In this document: positions 39,164-47,527 of the stretch, piece by piece
Layout of the letters: each line of letters starts with the position of its first letter
Numbering within the stretch: position 1 is the first letter of the stretch
Source: Bacillota bacterium
GTDB taxonomy: Bacteria > Bacillota_A > Clostridia > Lachnospirales > Bianqueaceae
Direction: 5' to 3'
Assembly: GCA_017420625.1 (NCBI GenBank)
Contig: JAFOIR010000225.1
Coordinates: 1-61,444 of the forward strand
Length of the DNA stretch: 61,444 bases
Notes under the pieces: model-generated
Told to the model about the DNA's origin: nothing
The model's input: only the letters and a program-made list of their open reading frames with translations
Database searches by the model: none
Made by a program: the position numbers and the translations under genes

Positions 39164-41299
39164 ATGAAACGCAAGATCGATGTCACCCTTCAGGAAGAAG
39201 CCGAGAATCTGTCTGAGGTGCAGGAAATTATTCAGCAGCAGATGTCAGACAGATTGAAGGATCTGGGCCTTTTGAAGCAGGAGATCGTCGAAGGAAGAAA
39301 ATTCCAATTCGAAGAAGTCCAGCTGAAAAACCGGTTTCAGGTCAGCCAGTCCGATCCCGTCAAGGAGGCTTATTATACAAGTACTTATGAGCGGGTTCTG
39401 CAGCTTTCCAAGATGTATTACAGTCCTTATTTCGGCATGATCGATTATCTGGATAAGACACTGGATAATGAGGAATTCTGCTACTATATCGGACGGAGCG
39501 GTCTGTCCAGGAAAGGTGAACCGGTCATCCTCGACTGGCGTACACCAGCAGCTTCGCTGTTCTATCAGCAGCGGCTTGGCGAAATGGTATTCCGTGCACC
39601 CGCCGGAAACAGAGAAGTGGATCTGAAGCATCGCCGCCAGTATATTATCAAAAAAGGCGAACTCAAGGGTATGTTCGATTCGGAGATCGATATCAAGGAC
39701 GATATCCTGCAGATGGTACTTTCCGGCAGCGCCGGAAATCGTCTGAAGGAAGTCATTTCGACCATCCAGAAAGAGCAGGATGATATCATCCGTGAGCCGT
39801 TGGAAAACAACGTCATTCTGAATGGTGTTGCCGGCTGCGGAAAAACCACGATCGTCCTTCATCGTATCGCCTATTTGCTTTACAACTATCGTAAGCAGCT
39901 GAACAACAATGTTCTGATCATCGGACCGAACGAACTGTTTATGGACTATATCTCGGAAGTTCTTCCGGATCTGGGTGAAAAGGATACTTCCTTCCAGTTT
40001 ACCGTTAAGGAGCTGGCGACCCGTCTGGTACGTCCAAAGAAGGAATGTCTGAAGACACGTGATTATTATGAACGTATGCTGACCGGACGCGACAAGAGTT
40101 TCCTGAGAGAGGCTCAGTACAAGTCTTCTCTGACCTTTAAAGCCGATCTGGACAAAGCTTTTAAAGATTATGAAGAAGCCCAGAAGGCGACAGAAGATCT
40201 GATTTTCCAGAACCAGGTGGTCATGTCTGCAGAAGAGCGCAATCAGATGTTCTTCAAGACGCAGACCAGGCTGCCATATATCCGCCGCTGTGAAAAGATC
40301 AAACGCACGATCCGTGCCAGAGTACGTGATATCCGTAATGATACGCTCAGAAGGCTCAAAGCTGCCTATAGGGGCAAGATCAATGAAGCAAAGAAACAGG
40401 GTGATTTCTATCTTGCTAATGATCTGGAACTTGAAATGGTCGATGTGCTGCATCAGTACTTTGAAGAAGTCTATGCTTTTATCAAGAAGATTCGTACACT
40501 CTACGATATTCCTCAGGTAGAAGACTGGTATGCCAAGGCTACCAATGCCAAAGAGGATAAGATCTGGACAGAAGATGATCTCATCGGACTTCTTTATATC
40601 AAGACCAAGCTAGAGGGCAAAGGATGCTACCCGATCCGTCATCTTGTCATTGATTAAGCGCAGGATATCTCGATCTTCGGATTCTTTGTTCTGCGGGCAG
40701 TGACGGGTGCTGACAGCTATACGGTCGTCGGTGATGTCCGTCAGAAGATCAAAGGCTCGGCACACAACAGCATGATGGACAACTGGGAAAGAGTGCTGTC
40801 AAAGGATGAAAGAGAGAAGATCAAGTATTATGAACTGGATCTTTCTTACCGCAGTACAAAGGAGATCATCGAATACTCCCGGAATCTGCTGAAGTTTGAC
40901 AATCAGATGCGTGCAGTGGATCGTTCCGGAGAGCCGGTCAAACATCTGACATTCCAGAATCCCTTAAAGCTTGGTGACATGATCGTCGAAGAGGCAAATG
41001 AGCTGGTCGGCGCAGGTATGGAGCGAGTGGCAGTCCTTTGCCAGACAATTGCAGAAGCTAAGACTCTGCATTCTCTGATCAAAGACAAGATAGACTGCCG
41101 TCTGGTCAGTACAGAGAAAGATGCGACGGATTCACAGCTTCTCATCATGCCGGTCTATTTCGCCAAAGGCCTGGAATTTGACGGGGTTATCGCCGTAGAG
41201 GCGAGCAAGCCCAAGGAAGACGGACTTCTGTCCTATATTCTCTGCACCCGTGCGCTGCATCGTCTGGTCCATATTACTGCCGGAGATCTGCTGTTATGA
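39164..41299 (+). pseudogene. helD: HelD-type UvrD-like helicase interrupted by one in-frame stop
   Basis: One reading frame of 712 codons broken only by TAA at 40655-40657. The first part (497 residues) has the N-terminal coiled coil, the HelD motif YYIGRSGLSRKGEPVILDWR, and Walker A NGVAGCGKTTIVLHRIAYLL. It stops after IRHLVID. The same frame resumes with AQDISIFGFFVLR, VVGDVRQKI, LDLSYRST and a normal end (CTRALHRLVHITAGDLL). Family members read DEAQD here, so the stop replaces the catalytic Walker B Glu and needs only GAA to TAA. No ribosome site precedes the second part. HelD in other Firmicutes recycles stalled RNA polymerase. Either a real nonsense mutation or a base error. Confidence 0.88.
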
Positions 41300-41592
41300 A
41301 AGCCGGACTGAAGAAGAAAGCTGCCATTATTATGGGAGCTTTACTGGGTGCATGTCTGATCCTTGGAGTTGTCTTTGCGGTCATGAGACCCTCCTATGTG
41401 CAGGAAGCTGTACAGATCCTCTTTGAAAACGATATGAATAAGCCGCTGCCTGAAGAGGAGACCCCTGAACCGGTACGTCCCTATTCGAATTACTCTGATG
41501 AAGTCAAGCATCAGGGACCCGGACAGACGGTTCCAAGAACTCCGCAGAACAGTGAAAGCTCAGAAACTTCTGAAGAATCACAGGAAGACTGA
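41296..41592 (+). CDS. Small single-pass membrane protein with acidic, proline-rich tail
   Basis: 98 residues. A positive start (MKAGLKKKA) is followed by one hydrophobic segment (AIIMGALLGACLILGVVFAVM) and then about 65 hydrophilic residues rich in Pro, Glu and Ser. No known domain is recognised. The start overlaps the helD stop (ATGA), so its translation may depend on ribosomes finishing helD, and the upstream nonsense codon could reduce it. Confidence 0.7.
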   Translation: MKAGLKKKAAIIMGALLGACLILGVVFAVMRPSYVQEAVQILFENDMNKPLPEEETPEPVRPYSNYSDEVKHQGPGQTVPRTPQNSESSETSEESQED

Positions 41593-41617
41593 CAACATAA
41601 TATTCATAGGATTACAG

Positions 41618-41641
41618 GACCCGGGACTTTGTTCCCGGGTC
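41618..41641 (+). terminator. Hairpin after the small membrane protein
   Basis: A 9-bp GC-rich stem GACCCGGGA / TCCCGGGTC with a six-base loop. The tail TTCGCATAT is weak in T, so termination efficiency is uncertain. Confidence 0.5.
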
Positions 41642-41749
41642 TTCGCATATGGATTTTTGGTGTGAAGAACAGACTCCGCAATATCATAAATCTTCAGAAG
41701 TTTTGTTATAAAGTATCATCTTTTCTTAATAGACTTTGAAACCTGATTA

Positions 41750-41758
41750 TGATAAAAT
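41750..41758 (+). promoter_or_regulatory. Extended -10 promoter of the ABC efflux locus
   Basis: TGATAAAAT (TGn plus TAAAAT) at 41750-41758, with a weak TAGACT 17 bases upstream (41730-41735). The coding start is at 41832. Confidence 0.5.
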
Positions 41759-41831
41759 ACGTCTATATGATGTGGTATCTATTCATTCACATACACAAAA
41801 TATAGTGAGCAGCCAGGAGGCAAATCAGAGA

Positions 41832-43067
41832 ATGTCCAAGGGAAAAAAGAAAAATAAAAAATCAATCATCATAGGCGCAGTTGCAGCTGTGGTATTATTG
41901 GCGGCAGCTGCAATCGGTGTTTTCTTTATACAGAAAAACAGAAAAAGTCAGAATGCACCAGTTGCTGACGGCAGCGAGATCTATGCGGTTCGTATTTCGG
42001 ATATCATGGGACTGAATGCATCGGATCTTGGGCTTAATCAGCGTTTTTCAGGCATTGTCGAACCGCAGAAAACGATTGAGATTCAGCTGGAATCCGGACG
42101 TACTACTTCAGAAATCTTTGTGGAAGTCGACGATGCGATAAAGGCCGGCGATCCGCTTTTTCAGTATGATACGGATGAAGTTCTGATGAAAATCGAGCAG
42201 GGAAAACTGGAGCTTGAGAAGATCGAGAACAGTATTATTACCCAACAGCAGCAGATCGAAGAACTGAAAGAACAGGCAGAGGATGCCTGGGGCGATACGC
42301 TGCTGCAGTATACGATACAGATTCAGGAAGCCGAAGTCAATCTGAAGCAGACTGAATACGATCGTGATGTTAAAAAAATGGAGATCGAGAAAAACCAGAA
42401 ATCCATCGACCAGGCAATTGTTGTTTCTCCGATCGACGGCATCATTCGTTCCATCAATGAGAATCAGTCCCAGAATAATGATTATTACGGCGGCAACACG
42501 AATAACAACAGCTTTATGACGATCATTGCAGACGGACAATACCGGATCAAAGGTCTGATCAATGAGCAGAATGTCTATCAGATCAGCGTCGGCACACCTG
42601 TAACGATCCGTTCTCGTGTTGATGAAAACCAGACCTGGACGGGTATGATCGAAGAGATCGATACGGCTAATCCAGAGAACAGTCAGAACCAGAATTATTA
42701 CTATGAAGGCGGAGATCCGATGCTCCAGACATCCAAATATCCATTCTATGTACAGCTTGACAGCTATGACGGGCTGCTGATGGGACAGCATGTCTATATT
42801 GAGATGGGTGGAGAGATAATGGAACCGGCCCATACAGAGGGTGTCTGGCTTTGGGACGGATACTTTTTCTATGACGACGATGATCCTGTACAGGCATACT
42901 GCTGGGTAGTCAAAAATGGAAAAATCAGCAAGCGTAAGGTCACGGTAGGTGAAATCGATCCGGAAACTGGTATGTACCAGGTGACAGATGGCCTTAGTCA
43001 GGATGATGCGATAGCATGGCCGGATGAGAGTGTGACAGAAGGCGCTCCGGCAATCATTGCTCAGTGA
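41832..43067 (+). CDS. ABC efflux adaptor 1 (HlyD/MacA-type membrane fusion protein)
   Basis: 411 residues from the ATG at 41832 (AGGAGG 11 bases upstream); the open frame back to 41736 runs into the promoter. A lysine-rich start and one membrane helix (IIIGAVAAVVLLAAAAIGVFF) come first. Then the first half of a lipoyl-like domain (FSGIVEPQKTIEIQ), an alpha-helical hairpin rich in Gln/Glu (about 135-195), the second lipoyl half (IVVSPIDGIIRSI) with an inserted NDYYGGNTNNN loop, and a beta-barrel. It carries substrate or couples the ABC pump to the wall side in a monoderm cell. First gene of a four-gene operon. Confidence 0.88.
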   Translation: MSKGKKKNKKSIIIGAVAAVVLLAAAAIGVFFIQKNRKSQNAPVADGSEIYAVRISDIMGLNASDLGLNQRFSGIVEPQKTIEIQLESGRTTSEIFVEVDDAIKAGDPLFQYDTDEVLMKIEQGKLELEKIENSIITQQQQIEELKEQAEDAWGDTLLQYTIQIQEAEVNLKQTEYDRDVKKMEIEKNQKSIDQAIVVSPIDGIIRSINENQSQNNDYYGGNTNNNSFMTIIADGQYRIKGLINEQNVYQISVGTPVTIRSRVDENQTWTGMIEEIDTANPENSQNQNYYYEGGDPMLQTSKYPFYVQLDSYDGLLMGQHVYIEMGGEIMEPAHTEGVWLWDGYFFYDDDDPVQAYCWVVKNGKISKRKVTVGEIDPETGMYQVTDGLSQDDAIAWPDESVTEGAPAIIAQ

Positions 43068-43077
43068 GGTTCCGGTT

Positions 43078-43785
43078 ATGGTAAAGCTTGAGAATATTAC
43101 GAAGAATTATATGCAGGGCAAGTTGGAAGTACCGGTCCTGTCGGATATTCATCTGCATGTCAAACCGGGTGAATATGTAGCGATCATGGGACCGTCCGGA
43201 AGCGGAAAGACTACCCTGATGAATATCATTGGTCTTTTGGATATCCCTACCAGCGGAGAGTATTACCTGAATGGGGAGAATATGAAAGGCCGGAAAGAAA
43301 ATGATCTGGCTGAGATCCGCAATCGTACGATCGGATTTGTCTTTCAGCAATTTAACCTTTTGCCTAAAGAGTCTGCGCTTTCCAACGTTGCACTGCCTTT
43401 GATCTATGGCGGGGTTTCCAAGAAAGAACGTGAAGAGCGAGCTAAAAAAGCACTGGAAAGAGTCGGACTTGGCAATAGAATCACTTTTCGTCCCAATCAG
43501 CTTTCCGGTGGACAGCAGCAGCGGGTTGCCATTGCCCGGGCTATGGTGGGTGACCCCAAGATCCTTCTGGCCGATGAGCCTACCGGTGCGCTGGATACCA
43601 AGGCCGGCAAGCAGATTATGAAGCTTTTCTCAGAACTTCATAAAGAAGGAGCAACGATCATTATGATCACGCACGAGGAGGAAGTGGCTGAATGTGCGGA
43701 AAGAATCGTTATGCTTCGTGATGGAAAGATTCTGGAAGAGCGAGCAGGAAAAGGCTTTGAAGCCGCTATGGGGGAGAGCGAATGA
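43078..43785 (+). CDS. ABC transporter ATPase (MacB/LolD type)
   Basis: 235 residues from the ATG at 43078. Walker [15 protein letters not shown]-loop [10 protein letters not shown], signature [15 protein letters not shown], Walker [13 protein letters not shown], and the switch His in MITHEEE are all intact. It belongs to the class that powers MacB-type permeases; its last four bases overlap the next gene. Confidence 0.96.
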   Translation: MVKLENITKNYMQGKLEVPVLSDIHLHVKPGEYVAIMGPSGSGKTTLMNIIGLLDIPTSGEYYLNGENMKGRKENDLAEIRNRTIGFVFQQFNLLPKESALSNVALPLIYGGVSKKEREERAKKALERVGLGNRITFRPNQLSGGQQQRVAIARAMVGDPKILLADEPTGALDTKAGKQIMKLFSELHKEGATIIMITHEEEVAECAERIVMLRDGKILEERAGKGFEAAMGESE

Positions 43786-46094
43786 AAAAGAAAATACTGA
43801 TTACTGCAATCTCTCTGATCCTGATTGGTGCGATCGCTTTTGGTTCTGTGAAATACATCATGGCTCATCGCAGCAAAGGAGAGGCCGAAGTCTATCCTGT
43901 CAACATGATCTCTACCCAGAACTGGAATGATCAGCAGAGTACATTTGGCAATGTTCAGACAGGTATGATCCAAAACATTTATCTGGATGGTACGACGCCG
44001 GTAACAAAGGTATATGTCTCGGAGGGTGATCCGGTCAAAGTCGGAGATCCAATCATCAGCTATGATACCACACTTCTGGAACTGAACCTGGAACGCCAGA
44101 AGCTCAGTATTCAGTCTCAGGAACTGGCACAGGAACTGCTGATGCAGGAAATTGAAAAGTGGAAAGCATGGGTACCTTCCTATATTTCCCGCATCGATTC
44201 CGGTGAAGGGACAGATGGAAATCAGGATCCGACATCAGATCCAACAACAGATCCTACAACAGATCCGACGACGGACCCAACAACAGATCCGACGACGGAC
44301 CCAACAACAGATCCAACGACAGATCCTACGACGGATCCGACAACAGATCCAACGACAGATCCAACGACAGATCCGACAACGGATCCTACAACAGATCCGA
44401 CAACAGATCCAACGACAGATCCTACAACAGATCCGACAACAGATCCCACAACAGATCCGACAACAGATCCTACGACGGACCCCACAACGGATCCCACGAC
44501 AGATCCCCCAACGGATCCTGCGACGGATCCTGAAATGTCACAACCAGAGGATTCCAGGCCTGAAGACTCTCAACCAGAGGACTCCGGATCTGAAGATTCT
44601 CAACCAGAAGACTCCGGATCTGAAGATTCTCAACCAGAAGACTCCGGATCTGAAGATTCTGATCCGCTTGTGCCCGTGGAACCGGAACCTACAACAGATC
44701 CCACACAGCCGGATAAGGACCTGGAACCCGGTGCTGTCATCATAACAGGCGGAACCGGAACGATGGAAGATCCGCTGCAGGCAGTCGTCCTTGAAGGGGC
44801 AACTGATCTGTCCGCGGAAGAATTCGAAAAGGTTCGTGGAAAAGTTGTTCGGTTCTCGATAAGAAAACCTCAAACTGTGGATGAGAATGCTTCGGAAGAA
44901 GAGAAAGAAAAGCAGAGGATATCCGGTCAGGAATTATATGCGGTTGTAGCCGACTTAACGGCTGTAGAGCCGCTTGAAGAAGGAAGAATCTTTACGCTGA
45001 AAGTTACAGTCCAGCAGATCCGGTCAACGGTCAGCGTATTAACGGTATATCAACTGAAACTTCCCGGCAGTATCACGATTTATTATCCGATGCCCTATGG
45101 TACGGAGATGGAAGATATGCGAATCAACGGAGTCGGTGATGCATCCTCTTTCAGCGGGTCAGTCAGAACAGAGGGAATGACAGCAGCTTTTCAGCTGACT
45201 CAAGGTGGTTTGTTTATTATCACTTCGACAGAACCAGCACCTGAACCGGAACCTGAACCCGAGCCGGAACCATCTGAAGAGAGCAGTGAGATATCTGAGC
45301 CTGAAGAAGAGAGCTCAGAAATCATTGAGCCCGAGCCGGAACCAATTTATGATCCTGGTTATTCCTATGATGAGATCGTAAAGATTCTGAGAGAAAAAGA
45401 ATCCAAATATATTGCAGCAGCTGTTGATTTGAAACTCGCCAAGATCGAATATCAGAAAGCCCAGAAACAGTTTGAATCGTTGACTGTACGTTCACAGGTA
45501 AATGGCTTTGTGAAGAGTATAGGCGATCCTGAACAGCTGATGGGACAGCCATATATTGTTTTATCGGCTGAAGAAGGGTACTTTGTTACCGGAACCATGA
45601 GTGAACTGCAGATCGAAAAAGCAAAATATGGCCAGAACATTCTCATCAATTCCTGGATGAGCGGAATGCAGTATTCCGGAACGATCGTTAAGGTTTCTGA
45701 TTATCCCAGTTCATCGAATAATTACTACGGAGGCAATCCCAATGCTTCCTATTATGAGTTCACCGCTCGTGTCGATCAAGAGCCGGGAGAAAACATTCAG
45801 CTGATGAACGGAGAAGGCGTCGATATCATGATTCTTGCAGAAGCAGAAATAGATGCAGATGCTTTCTATATTCCCAACATGTACATTCGGACGGAAAACG
45901 GTGAGTCCTACGTTATGAAAAAGGGTGAGGACGGACTGCTGGTGAAGCAGGTAGTCGTTAAAGGCGGAAGTCTCTATGGTTATTACACAGAGATCCGTGA
46001 AGGTCTGACACAGGACGATTTTATTGCCTTTCCCTATGGCGTTTCTGAAGGAATGCAGACGAAGCCTGCTGAAGGCTACGGAATGTATTACTAA
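43782..46094 (+). CDS. ABC efflux adaptor 2 with a giant low-complexity insert
   Basis: 770 residues. Residues 1-148 look like a normal adaptor: membrane helix, first lipoyl half (IQNIYLDGTTPVTKVYVSEG) and the first hairpin helix (LNLERQKLSIQSQELAQELL). Residues 149-248 are 25 tetrapeptides of DPTT type. About 249-296 is acidic PEDS/SEDS repeat. About 310-485 is an unassigned beta-rich stretch, and 486-518 is EPEP repeat. The second helix resumes near 520 (YDEIVKILREKESKYIAAAV), followed by the second lipoyl half, a NNYYGGNPN loop and the barrel. So some 370 residues replace the hairpin tip. I infer a spacer or a cell-wall-spanning segment; function unknown. Confidence 0.85.
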   Translation: MKKKILITAISLILIGAIAFGSVKYIMAHRSKGEAEVYPVNMISTQNWNDQQSTFGNVQTGMIQNIYLDGTTPVTKVYVSEGDPVKVGDPIISYDTTLLELNLERQKLSIQSQELAQELLMQEIEKWKAWVPSYISRIDSGEGTDGNQDPTSDPTTDPTTDPTTDPTTDPTTDPTTDPTTDPTTDPTTDPTTDPTTDPTTDPTTDPTTDPTTDPTTDPTTDPTTDPTTDPTTDPTTDPTTDPPTDPATDPEMSQPEDSRPEDSQPEDSGSEDSQPEDSGSEDSQPEDSGSEDSDPLVPVEPEPTTDPTQPDKDLEPGAVIITGGTGTMEDPLQAVVLEGATDLSAEEFEKVRGKVVRFSIRKPQTVDENASEEEKEKQRISGQELYAVVADLTAVEPLEEGRIFTLKVTVQQIRSTVSVLTVYQLKLPGSITIYYPMPYGTEMEDMRINGVGDASSFSGSVRTEGMTAAFQLTQGGLFIITSTEPAPEPEPEPEPEPSEESSEISEPEEESSEIIEPEPEPIYDPGYSYDEIVKILREKESKYIAAAVDLKLAKIEYQKAQKQFESLTVRSQVNGFVKSIGDPEQLMGQPYIVLSAEEGYFVTGTMSELQIEKAKYGQNILINSWMSGMQYSGTIVKVSDYPSSSNNYYGGNPNASYYEFTARVDQEPGENIQLMNGEGVDIMILAEAEIDADAFYIPNMYIRTENGESYVMKKGEDGLLVKQVVVKGGSLYGYYTEIREGLTQDDFIAFPYGVSEGMQTKPAEGYGMYY
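44226..44525 (+). repeat. 25 tandem 12-bp units encoding DPTT
   Basis: Units of GATCCNACNACA-type, differing mainly at silent third positions. They start with one DPTS and end with DPPT and DPAT. The synonymous variation argues for an old, selected protein repeat rather than a recent slippage burst, although copy number could still vary between strains. Confidence 0.95.
44581..44660 (+). repeat. 30-bp tandem repeat encoding acidic DSGSEDSQPE
   Basis: Two identical 30-base units (44581-44610, 44611-44640) and a third partial copy (44641-44660). They are identical at the DNA level, unlike the diverged 12-bp repeat beside them, which suggests recent duplication. Confidence 0.9.
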
Positions 46095-46106
46095 GGAGGT
46101 GAAGAC

Positions 46107-47453
46107 ATGTTAGAAAATATACGTCTTTCCTTCCAGGGCATCTGGTCCCACAAGATGCGTTCCTTCCTTACAATGCTCGGTATTATTATTGGTATTGCTG
46201 CCATCATCGCAATCGTATCGACGATCCAGGGAACGAATGAACAAATCAAACGTAATCTGATCGGTTCAGGAACGAATACGGTCAGGATTCAGCTCTATCG
46301 GGGAAATTATCCCATCGATCCGACTTATGAACAGTTGCCTTCTTCTATTCCTGTAATCACTCAGGAAATTAAAGAGCAGATCATGGAGTTGGAAGAAGTC
46401 AGTGCGGTTACTCTTTATCACCAAAAGCAGGAATACAATACGGTCTATCATGTTGAAAAAACGTTATCCGGAGGTAAAGTAGCAGGAATCGACACATCCT
46501 ATCTTTCTGTTTTCGGATATAGGATCGAAAAAGGACGTGGCTTTTCACCGACAGATTACAGACTAGCCAGAAAAGTTGCCATGATCGATCAGGTTACTGC
46601 AGATACGCTCTTTGAGGGGGATGATCCGATCGGGCAAACCATTGAGATCAAACAGGAACCATTCGTCATTGTTGGAATCATCGGACTTATGGATTCATTC
46701 CAGCCTGTCATTAAGACCATGGAGGATTATTACACCTACATGGATACGGAAAATGCTGGGTTGGTACTGGTACCGGATGCCTGCTGGCCGATTCTCTATC
46801 AATTTGATGAACCTCAGCAGGTGGCCGTCAGGGCAGTCTCTACGGATGATATGACGCAGGCTGGTCGTAAAACTGCTGAAATCCTCAATACCAACGCTGG
46901 TCTTTCTTCAGAAGATACGAGTGGACAGAACCCTGCGGAAAATGAGATAGAGACAGAAGAAGTTGTTATGGAAGGCGGAGGCATGGCAGGAGATGCCAGC
47001 AATAGTTTCCAGTATCGCAGTGAAGATCTTCTTGAACAGGCAAAACAACTGCAGGATTTGTCTAATTCCACAAACCAGATGTTGGTATGGATCGCCAGTA
47101 TTTCTCTTCTGGTCGGCGGTATCGGCGTTATGAATATTATGTTGGTATCTGTTACTGAGCGTACCCGTGAGATTGGTCTGAAAAAGGCGATCGGCGCCAA
47201 AAAGAGCCGCATTCTCTGGCAGTTCTTGACAGAGGCAGCGGTATTAACAAGTCTGGGTGGATTGCTGGGTATTGGTCTTGGACTGGTGCTGGCAAAGTTT
47301 ATCGCTTCACTCAATGGAACGATTTCCGTCATCAGCCTGCCGGCCGTTATTATCGCAGTTGCCTTCTCCATGGTAATTGGTGTTGTCTTCGGTCTGCTGC
47401 CTTCAGTGAAAGCTGCGAATCTGAATCCGATCGACGCACTGAGATATGAATGA
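46107..47453 (+). CDS. MacB-type ABC transporter permease
   Basis: 448 residues. An N-terminal membrane helix (RSFLTMLGIIIGIAAIIAIV) is followed by a large extracellular domain (about 45-320) and three C-terminal helices (ISLLVGGIGVMNIMLVSVTERTREIG, a helix near 385, and a last one near 415). The motif ERTREIGLKKAIGAKK is typical of the MacB/FtsX class. The start has GGAGG eight bases upstream. Substrate unknown; antimicrobial peptides or macrolides are only family associations. Confidence 0.93.
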   Translation: MLENIRLSFQGIWSHKMRSFLTMLGIIIGIAAIIAIVSTIQGTNEQIKRNLIGSGTNTVRIQLYRGNYPIDPTYEQLPSSIPVITQEIKEQIMELEEVSAVTLYHQKQEYNTVYHVEKTLSGGKVAGIDTSYLSVFGYRIEKGRGFSPTDYRLARKVAMIDQVTADTLFEGDDPIGQTIEIKQEPFVIVGIIGLMDSFQPVIKTMEDYYTYMDTENAGLVLVPDACWPILYQFDEPQQVAVRAVSTDDMTQAGRKTAEILNTNAGLSSEDTSGQNPAENEIETEEVVMEGGGMAGDASNSFQYRSEDLLEQAKQLQDLSNSTNQMLVWIASISLLVGGIGVMNIMLVSVTERTREIGLKKAIGAKKSRILWQFLTEAAVLTSLGGLLGIGLGLVLAKFIASLNGTISVISLPAVIIAVAFSMVIGVVFGLLPSVKAANLNPIDALRYE

Positions 47454-47482
47454 TCCAAGATAAATACGCATATTTTGACCAT

Positions 47483-47519
47483 AAAAAATCGCTCCCCTCA
47501 ATGAGAAGAGCGATTTTTT
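47483..47519. terminator. Bidirectional terminator between permease and surface-protein gene
   Basis: A perfect 12-bp stem AAAAAATCGCTC / GAGCGATTTTTT (47483-47494, 47508-47519) with a T run on either strand. It serves the two convergent genes. Confidence 0.92.
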
Positions 47520-47527
47520 GATTAATA

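Noticed and set aside
39245..40453. 402-codon antisense ORF over helD
   Set aside because: Composition artefact; the plus-strand frame has all helicase motifs.
40655..40657. TAA decoded as an amino acid in helD (alternative code)
   Set aside because: TAA ends many other genes in the window in the ordinary way (for example gap and infB), so reassignment is excluded.
44222..44497. Antisense ORF encoding a Gly-Ser-Val-Val repeat
   Set aside because: It is the reverse reading of the 12-bp DPTT repeat, has no ribosome site, and starts and ends with the repeat.
44226..44525. Tandem short repeats considered as a CRISPR array
   Set aside because: There are no spacers; the 12-base units are contiguous, in frame and encode DPTT.
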